Source of the DNA: Motiliproteus sp036961355
GTDB lineage: Bacteria; Pseudomonadota; Gammaproteobacteria; Pseudomonadales; Balneatricaceae
Assembly (NCBI GenBank): GCA_036961355.1
Contig: JBALVL010000004.1
Span: 62,001-126,000 of the forward strand
Direction of reading: 5' to 3'
Length of the DNA: 64,000 nucleotides
Below the pieces are notes generated by a model. That model had not been told where the DNA came from. It saw only the letters and a list, made by a program, of their open reading frames with translations, and made no database searches. Positions 17,358 through 27,600 of this stretch are shown here, piece by piece (within the stretch, counting starts at the first letter, position 1; each line of letters starts with the position of its first letter). The position numbers and the translations under genes were made by a program.

Positions 17358-18815
17358 ATGAGTATTAGGCGAAATTTGGGAAAGATGGGAGGGGCGAGTT
17401 TTGTAGCTTTCGCATTAAATCTTTCTGCTGTTGTTATAGTATCCCGAATTCTTACTCCAGAAGAAGTAGGTATATACTCCGTTTCTGTTGCGGTTTTGGG
17501 AATGGCGCATATATTTCGTGATTTTGGTGTGGCTCAGTACCTTGTTCAAATAAAAGAAGTTGGGACGAAGGAATTTCGTGAAGCTTTTTCTGTAACGTTA
17601 TACAGCTCTTGGCTATTAGCTGGTATTGTATTTGCTGTTCGTGAACCATTCTCAATTTTTTATGGTCACCCAGGTATTGCTGAAATTTTAACTATTCTTA
17701 GTGCAAATTTTCTTATTATGCCGTTCGGCACACCATTACTGGCTTTAATGAACAGGGAGCTACAATTCCATTTTTTAGCCACAAACTTATGGCTTAGTAC
17801 TCTAGTTCAAACGGTCGTCACAGTTGTATGCGCTTATGCTGGGCAAAGCTACCTTAGTATGGCTTGGGGAGCATTGGCAGCTCTCGTCTTCAAAGTACTT
17901 TGGTTGAATTATGTTAGGCCTGGGGAGATCTTTATGTGGCCAACTTTCAAGGGGCTAGGTAATGTTCTTAAATTTGGCTCCTTAACCAGCCTAGCTTCCA
18001 TTATAAAAGAGTTCGGCACAGGTGCACCAGATTTGATCCTAGGGCGTACGCTCGGTTTTGTAGACGTAGCTTTTTTTAGTCGTGCAAACGGACTAAAGAA
18101 AATGATTACAGCTAGGGTAGTGGCATTAATAAGGTCAGTTTATTTCCCAACCTTTTCTAGTGAACTGAGAAAAGGCGGTGATGGTGCGGCTCTTTACAGT
18201 CACTCTATGAAATATATCGTAGGAGTGATGGCACCGTTATTTGCTGTTATGGCAATAGTTTCTGAACCTATTATCCTTTTTCTTTTTGGAGAGCAATGGG
18301 GCAGGGCTGCCCCCATAGCTACATTGATCTGCACTTATGCGATGTTCGTAACACCGTATACTTTCTATAATTTATCACTTATCGCAGCTGGTGAGTTAAA
18401 AACAAACCTCTGGGTTGAGTCATCAATCCAGGGGGCGCAAATATTAGTACTAATTTGTTCTATCTGGTTGAGTCTAGAGCATGTGGTTATGTTGTTTGGG
18501 GTAGTCACTTTAGTTCAAGTTGTATGTGTTCAGCATGCCTTGAATTTAACATTCAATCTGGGATTTATTAGACATTTTAAAATAATACTTCCTTCTATTT
18601 TCTTGATTCCATTTTCATCATTAGGCCCTATAGTAATAGTTTTATATAGTGAAGAAATTATTTACTCCAACAATAGTTTTATAATTCTTGTCATGGCGGG
18701 ACTGTTAGCAGTTGTAGGGTGGTTAATTGGAGTGTTTGTCACTCATCACCCAATAAAAAGAGAGATTGAAGGTGTTTCAGCTATTGTTCGTAGACGTTTT
18801 ATAAATGACAAATAA
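17358..18815 (+). CDS. Polysaccharide flippase (Wzx/oligosaccharide repeat-unit transporter)
   Basis: A polytopic protein of 485 residues with about 12-14 hydrophobic segments, starting MSIRRNLGKMGGAS, as in the WzxC-type lipopolysaccharide biosynthesis family. SRILTPEEVGIYS and FRDFGVAQYL are typical of the first helices. It should flip the lipid-linked repeat unit across the inner membrane for the O-ligase-like polymerase encoded two genes upstream. It begins ten bases after the preceding glycosyltransferase. Confidence 0.88.
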   Translation: MSIRRNLGKMGGASFVAFALNLSAVVIVSRILTPEEVGIYSVSVAVLGMAHIFRDFGVAQYLVQIKEVGTKEFREAFSVTLYSSWLLAGIVFAVREPFSIFYGHPGIAEILTILSANFLIMPFGTPLLALMNRELQFHFLATNLWLSTLVQTVVTVVCAYAGQSYLSMAWGALAALVFKVLWLNYVRPGEIFMWPTFKGLGNVLKFGSLTSLASIIKEFGTGAPDLILGRTLGFVDVAFFSRANGLKKMITARVVALIRSVYFPTFSSELRKGGDGAALYSHSMKYIVGVMAPLFAVMAIVSEPIILFLFGEQWGRAAPIATLICTYAMFVTPYTFYNLSLIAAGELKTNLWVESSIQGAQILVLICSIWLSLEHVVMLFGVVTLVQVVCVQHALNLTFNLGFIRHFKIILPSIFLIPFSSLGPIVIVLYSEEIIYSNNSFIILVMAGLLAVVGWLIGVFVTHHPIKREIEGVSAIVRRRFINDK

Positions 18816-18878
18816 TTACATATTATTACTATTAGCAATAATACAAATTGAAGAGTAGGATTTTTTTGGTGAAATAAT

Positions 18879-20108
18879 ATGGAAAAAATAGTGATGATTT
18901 CTCCTGCCGTACCGAATGAAAATGGATGGGGGATAGAAAGAAGGGCTGCTAATGAGTTGAAAGCTCTGTCAAAAAAGTTCGATGTTTATTTAATTATAAT
19001 TAAACTCCATGATAAGGGCACAAGAATATCAGATCATCTTAAATCTTTATGTAATGATGTTTTACACATAAGCGTTAAGGTTGGAGGTTCATTAATAAAG
19101 CCATGGTTCAAAGGATTTTCTTTAATTAATGAAATTATACAACCTATTCATCGAAGGAACATGCCTGACATTATTCAAATGGATGTTATAAATGATTTTT
19201 TAAATAGATCGTTAGCTACAAAAGTATTTTGTTTTAGATTGAGATCTGCTGTTGTTTTTCGAGAACTAGAGAGGAAGTGTAAATTACGTGATTCATGGAA
19301 AAAAATTGTGGATATTGATGATATAGAGTCAATAGCGATTAAGAGAGAGTTGGAGCATATATCGAATGAGGGCGGATTTGAATATAATTTAATTCAAAGA
19401 ATTAGAGCATTAAGGCTCAGTTTCTTTGAGAGTATGCTTCTAAAAAAATTTGACACTGTATTTTGCTGCTCTACTCTAGATAAAAAAAAGCTTATAGATA
19501 AATACGGATGTGACGAAGTTAAAATTAGAGTCTTACCTAATTGTGTACCCATACCTAGCCTTTATAATGAAAATAAACAAGAATACGGTGGAATTAATAT
19601 TTTGTTTGTTGGTGCTATGCAATATTTACCTAACAAAGATGCTGTTATATGGTTCACAGAAGAGATCTATCCAAAAATCATAGCTAGGGCAACTAAATCA
19701 GTAACATTAACTCTAGTTGGTTTTGATCCAGATAAAAGAGTTAGAAATTTAGGATTGATCCCAGGTGTAACTGTTACTGGTAGTGTCGAATCGGTGGAAC
19801 CATATCTACATAAGTGCGATATCTTTGTCGCCCCTATTCGGTTTGGAGGAGGTACTAGGATTAAAATACTTGAAGCAATGAGTTATGGAGTACCTGTTAT
19901 AGCAACAAGTATGGGTGCAGAGGGGATAGCCGCAGAGAATAACAGAGAAATAGTTTTAGCTGATGATGCGCAATCAATTTCTGAAGCATGCTTGAAGCTA
20001 ATTAGTGATAAGACTCAAAGGGAAGGATTGAGTGTCAACGGGCAAGCTCTAGTTACTAATAATTACACATTAAAAGCAGTCTCAAAAATTTTCCAAGAGT
20101 CATTTTGA
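18879..20108 (+). CDS. Glycosyltransferase family 4 (group 1)
   Basis: A GT-B fold transferase of 409 residues. The C-terminal nucleotide-sugar half is clear: ILFVGAMQYLPNKDAV, then APIRFGGGTRIKILEAMSYG and PVIATSMGAEGI. It resembles the group of transferases that includes the exosortase-associated sugar transferase 1 encoded at 41.7 kb, but is much more AT-rich. Donor and acceptor are unknown. The ribosome site is weak. Confidence 0.87.
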   Translation: MEKIVMISPAVPNENGWGIERRAANELKALSKKFDVYLIIIKLHDKGTRISDHLKSLCNDVLHISVKVGGSLIKPWFKGFSLINEIIQPIHRRNMPDIIQMDVINDFLNRSLATKVFCFRLRSAVVFRELERKCKLRDSWKKIVDIDDIESIAIKRELEHISNEGGFEYNLIQRIRALRLSFFESMLLKKFDTVFCCSTLDKKKLIDKYGCDEVKIRVLPNCVPIPSLYNENKQEYGGINILFVGAMQYLPNKDAVIWFTEEIYPKIIARATKSVTLTLVGFDPDKRVRNLGLIPGVTVTGSVESVEPYLHKCDIFVAPIRFGGGTRIKILEAMSYGVPVIATSMGAEGIAAENNREIVLADDAQSISEACLKLISDKTQREGLSVNGQALVTNNYTLKAVSKIFQESF

Positions 20109-20112
20109 CAAG

Positions 20113-21312
20113 GTGGTTACATTGCTAAATCTAATCTTTTATTTTCTTCTTATATTAATAAAATGTAGTAGATTCTTCTTAATTAGGAAAAATGCTGTAG
20201 TGTTTATATCTCCTGCTTCTAGAGGGAGTTTAGGGGATCAAGCACTAGTTGAGGGCTTCTTAGAATTACAAAATAATACGGAAACTAAGTGTTTAGAAGC
20301 TTTAGTCATCAATGGTCAGGTTAAGCAAAAAATATATGCAGGAAGTTTACCTGTTCTTGGTAGGTATCAATCAAGCAGATCTGGAATTTTAAACATTATT
20401 TTTGATTCGATACGTTATAAAGCTTTATACATCATTGGTGCTGATACTTTAGATGGATCATATGATATTGGTAAAAATTTATTTTGGTTGGATATTGCAA
20501 ATTATGCTGTGAAAGTAGGAATTCCTGTAAATATTATAAGTTTTAGTTTTTCAAGTAATCCGGATTTAAGGGTCGTTAAAAAAATTCATACCATCGATAA
20601 AAGAGTTGTCTTTGTATCGCGCGAAGTTTATTCGAAAGAACGGTTTGAATTTACAACGGGTGTGCCCTGTATCTTAGCAGCAGATTTAGCCTTTATTATG
20701 AAAGAAAAAAAAGATAATAAAGAAATAATTTCTGTAAATAGCTGGGTTGAAGATAGAAAATCATCAGGCGATAAGGTTGTTGCTCTAAATGTAAATTCCT
20801 TAACGAGTATGGCTTCGTTAAGTACGATAGTTGACAACTATATTGGAGCTATTTCAAGCTTCGAGAATAAAAATATTTCATTCCTTTTAGTTTCGCATGA
20901 CTTTAGAGATGATCAGTCTGATTACGAAGTTTTATCATTGATTTATGAAGGAGTTAGAAAAAGAGGGAGTTCTATTCCTATGGTACTTGTAGGTGGGCCT
21001 TATAACTGTTGGGATGCTAAGTATGCAGTGTCATCTGTCGACTTTATCGTAACCGGTAGGATGCATCTTGCGATAGCGGGCCTATCTCAAGGGATACCTG
21101 TGTATTGTGTTTCTTATAAAGATAAATTTGAAGGTTTGTTGCATCACTTTGGACTCAAAAATTGCCTTATAAAATCCAGCGATCTGCTGTCCTTAAATAA
21201 AATCGTTGGTCTTTTTGACTTTGCTTTGTCAAACTTCAAAAGTGATAAAGTTATAGTTAATAATTCACTACAAAAAGTAATTAAGCTTTCAGCATCGAAT
21301 ATTATTAATTAA
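20113..21312 (+). CDS. Polysaccharide pyruvyl transferase family protein
   Basis: A 399-residue protein of the WcaK/CsaB family, which puts pyruvate ketals on sugars. SRGSLGDQALVEGFL near the start and the C-terminal VTGRMHLAIAGLSQG (conserved RMH) are family marks. Some members are nucleotide-sugar transferases, so the pyruvyl activity is an inference from the family. The GTG at 20113 has no ribosome site; a TTG at 20122 with AAGG eight bases upstream may be the real start. A hydrophobic N-terminal helix suggests membrane association. Confidence 0.83.
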   Translation: MVTLLNLIFYFLLILIKCSRFFLIRKNAVVFISPASRGSLGDQALVEGFLELQNNTETKCLEALVINGQVKQKIYAGSLPVLGRYQSSRSGILNIIFDSIRYKALYIIGADTLDGSYDIGKNLFWLDIANYAVKVGIPVNIISFSFSSNPDLRVVKKIHTIDKRVVFVSREVYSKERFEFTTGVPCILAADLAFIMKEKKDNKEIISVNSWVEDRKSSGDKVVALNVNSLTSMASLSTIVDNYIGAISSFENKNISFLLVSHDFRDDQSDYEVLSLIYEGVRKRGSSIPMVLVGGPYNCWDAKYAVSSVDFIVTGRMHLAIAGLSQGIPVYCVSYKDKFEGLLHHFGLKNCLIKSSDLLSLNKIVGLFDFALSNFKSDKVIVNNSLQKVIKLSASNIIN

Positions 21313-21326
21313 AGGAAGTATAAAAT

Positions 21327-21959
21327 ATGTTTAGTGTCACTAAGAGCTTCACTTTGATTTTTTTCCTTCTTTTTCTATCTAATATTTCTAACGCTGATTG
21401 TGGTGATGTTTTTTCCACTCGCCATGGTCCTTGGGACTATAATAGTAGTGAAGGTCGTAAAAATCTTAAAAAAGTAGAGAAAAGACATTTTACTGATAAA
21501 GTAGAAAAACTTATCGGCGGTGAATCCACATCTGAATTGATGGGTGATCTGAATTATACGCTGAATAAATTTCCTAACCATCATCGTGCATTGATGTCAT
21601 TGGTTAAATATAATAAATTGAAAGAAGGTACGTTGCCTCAAACTGGAACCACCTTTTATCAGACAGTAGACTGTTATTTTGACAGGGCGTTTCAGTTCAA
21701 ACCGAATGATTGGAAAGTTTATCAGATTTATGGTATCCATTTTTATATAAATAAAGATTTTGAAGAATCTGTTGCTATGTTTGAATATGCCTTGTCAATT
21801 AATAGTTCCGCCGAATTGAATTATAATCTTGGTTTGTCGTATTTTAAGATTGGTAAGTTTCAACAAGCTAAAGAACAAGCTGAAATTTCTTATAAAAATG
21901 GCTATCCTCTGAGTGGCCTGAGGGACATGTTGTTGAAGAAAGGTATACAAGTTGAGTGA
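21327..21959 (+). CDS. Small secreted TPR-like protein
   Basis: A 210-residue protein with a clear signal peptide (SFTLIFFLLFLSNISNA, cut before DCGD) and helical repeats in the second half that look like two or three tetratricopeptide units (around YQIYGIHFYINKDFEESVAMF and AELNYNLGLSYFKIGKF in shorter form). It is probably periplasmic and may scaffold polysaccharide enzymes. AAGGAAG precedes the ATG. I do not recognise a named family. It sits between the pyruvyl transferase and the second asparagine synthetase-like gene, within the AT-rich block. Confidence 0.7.
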   Translation: MFSVTKSFTLIFFLLFLSNISNADCGDVFSTRHGPWDYNSSEGRKNLKKVEKRHFTDKVEKLIGGESTSELMGDLNYTLNKFPNHHRALMSLVKYNKLKEGTLPQTGTTFYQTVDCYFDRAFQFKPNDWKVYQIYGIHFYINKDFEESVAMFEYALSINSSAELNYNLGLSYFKIGKFQQAKEQAEISYKNGYPLSGLRDMLLKKGIQVE

Positions 21960-22005
21960 TTTTCAAGTTGGTTTTATTTTTTGGTTCAAGATGAGTCTTT
22001 AATAT

Positions 22006-23535
22006 ATGGATATAAAAGAGTGGGAAAAATCAGAAGATTTTTTACACATAAATTATAAACCAGATGGCACTGCTGTCGAAGGAAGAGTTAATGCTTCTTT
22101 TGGAAAAAGAATAAAAAATAGCTTTGGACGACTAACTGATGGTGTGTTTTTGCACTGGCGATGGGATTCTAAAACACTTGTCATTGAGAATGATCGTTAT
22201 GGTTTGTACCCCTTGTTCTTTGCTTGCTGGGATGATGAAATTATCATATCGACATCTATTCTTCCTATTCTTAAATCAGGAGTCTCATTAGAGTTAGATT
22301 ATGATGCTTTATCGGTGTTTTTTAGAATAGGGCACATGCTTGAAAATGACACGCCTTTTAAAAATGTACATTTACTTCCTCCTAATAGTGAGTTGTCATG
22401 GTGTGACGGTAAACTCTCAATCAAACAAAATAATACCAAATGTTTTCAGAGTAATGCGTATATTTCCTACAGTGAAGCAGTTGAAGGTTATAAGCACTAT
22501 TTTACACAATCAATCTCTCGTCGTTTACCAGAAGACAATAACTTTGTTGTTCCGATAACCGGTGGTAGGGATTCTCGGCACATTCTGTTTGAACTTGTAA
22601 AGCAAAACAGGTCACCCAATAAATGCGTAACCTTACAATATAGACCTCCGGCAACAAACGAAGATGAGCGTATTGCAAAAATAATATGCAATATGCTAAA
22701 CCTCAATCATGAAATCGTTGATAAACCGGAGTGCTGGTTTTCTGCTGTGGTTAGGGATATCTACTTAACTAATTTTTGTGGAGGTGGACATTCTTGGGCA
22801 CTGCCGTTGCGGCAGTATTATGATGATAATAAGATCTCTTGCGGTTTTGATGGCCTTGCGGGAGACGTTCTGAGTGCCGGTCATGCTATGACTGCCGAGA
22901 ACGCGAAGATGTTGGTCAGTGGTGATCCTCAAAAAACGGCATTATCCTTATTATCTGATTCTGGATTTGAAGGGTTTAATAGAGGTGCGTTTTACAAAGA
23001 GTTCCATGACAATATTAATATTGATAGAGCTGCTGATAGGCTGTCTAAAAATATTATTCACCATAGAGAGACTAGTAATCCGTCACTGTCTTATACTTTT
23101 TGGAATAGAACAAGAAGGGGGATCTCAAGCATTCCCTATTCGTTGCTTTCCAACGTAGATGTTGTTCATTGCCCCTATCTAGATCATGATTTCTTTGATT
23201 TTTGCACATCTCTACCTAGGGAAATTAGTTTAAATAAAAACTTCCATGACGATGTTATTAATGCAAGTTATCCGGAGTTTAGCAGTATTCCCTATGAGAA
23301 TAAAAATATAGAAGCCGAAAAAGATGTTGAGTTTATAAAGTATTACGGTACTTCTATATTTAAATATTTTAAGTACTTGTTGTCCATTGATTCCGACATG
23401 TCTGGATTGATTGATAAACGTTATCTGTACAAAAGAATTGCTATAAACTTACTGAAAATAAACAAGCAGCAACCGTGGTATCTTAGAAGAGCAATTTACT
23501 TAAGTGAGTTGGAAAAAATCATTAATAATAGCTGA
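22006..23535 (+). CDS. Asparagine synthetase-like protein, divergent
   Basis: A 509-residue protein with an ATP-pyrophosphatase loop in the form VPITGGRDSRH instead of the canonical SGGLDSS, and an N-terminal part that resembles the glutaminase lobe (NDRYGLYPLFFA) but has no N-terminal catalytic cysteine. It belongs with asparagine synthetase-like proteins seen in polysaccharide loci, where they probably form an amide on a sugar acid. It is one of three such proteins here and the most divergent. AT-rich; the ribosome site is weak. Confidence 0.8.
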   Translation: MDIKEWEKSEDFLHINYKPDGTAVEGRVNASFGKRIKNSFGRLTDGVFLHWRWDSKTLVIENDRYGLYPLFFACWDDEIIISTSILPILKSGVSLELDYDALSVFFRIGHMLENDTPFKNVHLLPPNSELSWCDGKLSIKQNNTKCFQSNAYISYSEAVEGYKHYFTQSISRRLPEDNNFVVPITGGRDSRHILFELVKQNRSPNKCVTLQYRPPATNEDERIAKIICNMLNLNHEIVDKPECWFSAVVRDIYLTNFCGGGHSWALPLRQYYDDNKISCGFDGLAGDVLSAGHAMTAENAKMLVSGDPQKTALSLLSDSGFEGFNRGAFYKEFHDNINIDRAADRLSKNIIHHRETSNPSLSYTFWNRTRRGISSIPYSLLSNVDVVHCPYLDHDFFDFCTSLPREISLNKNFHDDVINASYPEFSSIPYENKNIEAEKDVEFIKYYGTSIFKYFKYLLSIDSDMSGLIDKRYLYKRIAINLLKINKQQPWYLRRAIYLSELEKIINNS

Positions 23536-23697
23536 GTAGTTTGTTTTTTTTAGATGTTTATTTGTTCAATAAGTCATAAGCGCTAGCTCAGAATGATTGT
23601 TTTGTACTGATTTAATTTATAATTCGTGATGATAAAAATAAGTCTAGTTCTGTTTTATTATTAACACAGTCGAAATTTATCTTAGGAATATATTGAT
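23536..23697. other. Short AT-rich gap with weak promoter-like elements
   Basis: TTGTTT at 23597 and TATAAT at 23618 are 15 bases apart, shorter than usual for sigma-70, so a separate promoter for the fucosyltransferase-like gene is only possible. No terminator was recognised. Confidence 0.3.
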
Positions 23698-24504
23698 ATG
23701 ATTAAATTAGTGCCTTCTGAAGGATTATGTAATCGGATGAGAGTGATTGAATCTGCAATATTCTTATCTGAACTTTTTGATGTTGAATTGAAAATATACT
23801 GGGCACCTGATAAAGGTATGAATCATAAGTTCATTGATCTATTCGAACCAATTATGTCTTCAGGGGTTTCTTTGGAGTGCGTAGATAAAGCTCCTTCATT
23901 ATTTAAAAAAGGTAGTATCAATAATTTATATATCCCCTCGCTTAGAAGAATGATAAAGGGGTATGATTTTCTTGATGGAAAAAACAGCCTGTCAACGTAT
24001 GACTTTTCAAAGCTTACAAAGAATGGAAAAGTTGCCATCAAAACTTGCCATAGATTATATGACAGTGCACATAATTATAATTGCTTTACGCCAATTGAAG
24101 AAGTAAGAGAAAGAATAGAGGTCCGTAGCCAGGCCTTCAACCAGCATACGATAGGGGTGCATATCCGCAGGACTGACCATAAGAATGCTATCCGTTTTAG
24201 CCCTAACCAACTATTCTTTGAGGCCATGGAATCAGAACTTAATAAGAATTCGGAGACTAATTTTTACTTGGCCTCAGATTGTGAGAAAACAAAATCTGAT
24301 TTTAAGAGTAAGTTTGGAGATGCTCTAAGCTATGCAGTAGAAATACCAACTAGAGATACGCTAGAAGGTATACAAGATGCTATGGTCGAACTGTATTGCC
24401 TGGCGCGAACTAAGAAAGTATATGCTTCCTATTGGAGCTCTTTTTCGGTCACTGCTGCCGAAATAGGCGGGGTAGAAAAAATTACATTATCAATACGCGA
24501 ATAG
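23698..24504 (+). CDS. Fucosyltransferase-like glycosyltransferase
   Basis: A 268-residue protein. The N-terminal LVPSEGLCNRMRVI and the internal GVHIRRTDHKNAIRFSP motif match the fucosyltransferase superfamily (NodZ, POFUT-like and GT11-like), in which the HxRRxD element binds GDP-fucose. It probably adds a deoxyhexose branch to the polysaccharide. AGGA lies eight bases before the ATG. It is the last gene of the plus-strand block and converges with the VanZ/beta-helix gene. AT-rich, consistent with acquisition together with its neighbours. Confidence 0.78.
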   Translation: MIKLVPSEGLCNRMRVIESAIFLSELFDVELKIYWAPDKGMNHKFIDLFEPIMSSGVSLECVDKAPSLFKKGSINNLYIPSLRRMIKGYDFLDGKNSLSTYDFSKLTKNGKVAIKTCHRLYDSAHNYNCFTPIEEVRERIEVRSQAFNQHTIGVHIRRTDHKNAIRFSPNQLFFEAMESELNKNSETNFYLASDCEKTKSDFKSKFGDALSYAVEIPTRDTLEGIQDAMVELYCLARTKKVYASYWSSFSVTAAEIGGVEKITLSIRE

Positions 24505-24628
24505 AAATATGAATAGGTCTTAAAAAACTTCGGGAACTCGGATAATAAGTACAACACTTTTGGTTGAGCGACATGAGATGGAATAATTCTCCATGCAAGT
24601 ATATGCAGGATAAATGTGTCTTGAGCGG

Positions 24629-27600
24629 TTATGGTTTCTGGGAGGATACCGACTGAGTCCAATTGGGTATGTTTGGATACTCCTTCAATGATAAGTCTTC
24701 TCTATTTTTAAATAAATAATTAGTGCTGCTATTTACCCCTTTTACATCACCAATGATCGTATTTCCGGATATATCCATCTCTTCTGGTGAGTTTTTAATA
24801 CTTATTAAACGTGATGACTTTAAATCTGATATAAACAGGTTGTCTTTGATGGAAATCGAACCTTCTTTATGAAGGTTATGTTCGACGCCCCAGCTCAGCA
24901 TGTCATGGTTTTCACTAAAGGGACCTTCAATCAAGATATTTCGTTTTAGAATGAACACTCCTCCATTTGCGACATCGATCAGTCGGCTATCACGACTTTG
25001 AGGGGCTGCAATGACTGAGTCGGTTATCTCTGTATAAAATGAACGAGATTTTATTTCATGGGCACCATTACGATTGTTAATAAATTTTGAGTTTCTGATA
25101 ATTAACCGGGTAGCTCCTAAACTGTACACGCCGTGGGAAAATGAGCCTGTGCCAAGGTGTTCAAATAGGCTATTTTCTATGATGATATCCCCGCCTGCGC
25201 GTGATCCTAAAATTCCTCCCTGAGCGTGATGAAAGTATACGTCGCGGAGTGTGACGCCTATACCTTCCAGCCTTACGCATTTACCATTACCGTCAGGGAC
25301 ACTAATGCTATGGCATTCCAGCCCCTCGATGATGGTGTCGTTACCTTTCAGAACCAATGCCCCTTTGCCGTGGGCTGCTTTACCATAGATCACAGCCCCT
25401 TTTTCCGCTTTGACCACTACTGAGTGGGCTGTTAAAACAGCTGCCTCGTTATAGTGCCCTGGACTGATTTGGATGATGCTATGATCTTTGGCTCGCTTAA
25501 AGGCGAGTTTGAGGCTTGGTTGTAGTACACCATCGAGTAGTATTCTGCCGGGTCTCGCGTCTGCAGGAATCACAGCTACAGATGTATCTATCGAGTTGGG
25601 GCCATCGTCACTTGTAAAGTGTTGCGACAGCGTTTGCCAGTGTAGGTTTTCTCCAAACAGGCGGTTTGTCATATAAACACTTAAACTGATCGCTAGGGCT
25701 CCAATCAATATCAGCTTGGGCCTCAAAAATTGAAATTTCGATCGAGCGCCTGCTTGTTGCTGCACAACGGAGGGTATTTTTAGCCCGGCACTTAACCGAG
25801 CACCCCATAGAATAATTAATTGAAACGCGACTGATACGCAAAACCACCGCAGTAATAACTCAACAATAGTTAACCGAGTATTCCTGTCCGGCCCAAGAAT
25901 AAACTCCAGAGCAGAAAAGCTGACACCGTACTTATGAAGCTGCTCGGTGAAGCTGTATTGCGCGATTATCCAGCCGAGAGTACTAAGTATGATTCCTCCA
26001 CTGCCAAGTTTGATCAGTTTGTGTGAGGCATTAGAGAGTAGTGAACGTACCATCAGGGCGATCATTAGTGCGTAGAGAGTCAGCAGCAAACAGAACATTA
26101 GAGGGGCAGAAATGAGCTCCGTCAGATTATCTGTAGACGCAGCGGGAAAGGTGAAGTAATAGCAGATAGCTAACAGTAGGGCAGAGGTGGTTAACTTTCT
26201 AGTGTGTATCGGTCTAGAGCCTTTGTTGTCTGGAACCTTTAATAGAAGTAGGAAATAGACGTAGGGAACCTGGAATAAGCCGTAAAGAGCAAAAAACCGC
26301 AGGCCGGGTTCTACGAATTCGAGAAGGGAACGGATATTAGTTACACCGACAACTTTGAGAATCACTGCCAATGTTGTGCCCTGTTGCTGGATATCACTCA
26401 GTGCCCGGACACTCAATACGGTACCGGTAATATCTTGCAGGCTATCTTCTGATACTGCGAACCAGACCATCAGATACACCAGGCCGGCCGATAGGATATG
26501 CAGTTTGGCCAAGTAGCCAAACCTTGGCCATGTCTGCTGCTGATGCAGTGTCGAGATCCAGATTGCTGAACCTCCTGCCAACAGTAGCGCTAGATAGAAG
26601 CACGAAAGGTCGATGATTGAGCCATCGTTGCGGAACAGTTGCAGCACATTGTATGGGATGCCGGGTAAAGCCAATACTGTCTTTATCGTGATGATAAAAG
26701 CTATAAAGGAGATACCAATAGGAATCCAGGCTGAGCGGATGCCGTTCGAGCTATTGGCTTTTTTCGGCATACGGAGCTGCTCTTTTTTGGATTCCGATGA
26801 AGGTATAGGTGCAGCTGTAGGTGTAGGTATAGGTGCTGATTTTGAGGTTGTGGATGGTTGGCTGGCCAGATAATCGCCAACATTTCGGACTAGCAAATAG
26901 GCGATGAATACTAACAAAGGTTCGCCAATTTCAGCCGATCTTGACGGCATCCAAATCTGTAGAAATTCCAATAGTAGCGCCAGAGCTGCAACAAGGATTG
27001 CTGTCTTACGACCGTTAATGCCTGCTTCAATGGCAAGCCAGACGATGGCTGAGTAGATAAATAGCTTGCTGAGTAAACTTCCTACATTGGTGTGCATATC
27101 ACCTTGCAGAAAACCGGAAAGCGGTATCAGACTGAATTCCCCAGCGAGAGGAGAAAACGCTGCCAATGACGAAAGCCCCAGTGACAGCAGCAGCAAACCG
27201 ATCAGAACTTTCAAACCTTTTCGGCTATCGATATCGAGCTTCGTTAACAGCAGTAGTGATAATAGAGGGGCGGTCAGGTCAACCAGAACGAGGGTGTTTT
27301 TGTAGATCAGTACTTTGCCGACGATGACAAGCAACCAAATGGCGAGCAAACCGCGTTTTCTATAGTGAGGGTGCTGCCAAAAAATTAGCCTTATCGCTAC
27401 CAACCAGCAGCAGGCTGTTACAAAAAAACTGGTTATTGAAAAATCCGCTGTAAGTAGAGGCTTAAGACTGTTCTTTATCGACTGTAGGTCAATTGTTGGG
27501 ACGAATGGCGATAGTTGAGACAGGAAATACCCCGCACCTATCAGCATCGGTAGCAGTGCAATCCCTATAGGTAACTTAATCAGGCGCGACCCCAACTGGC

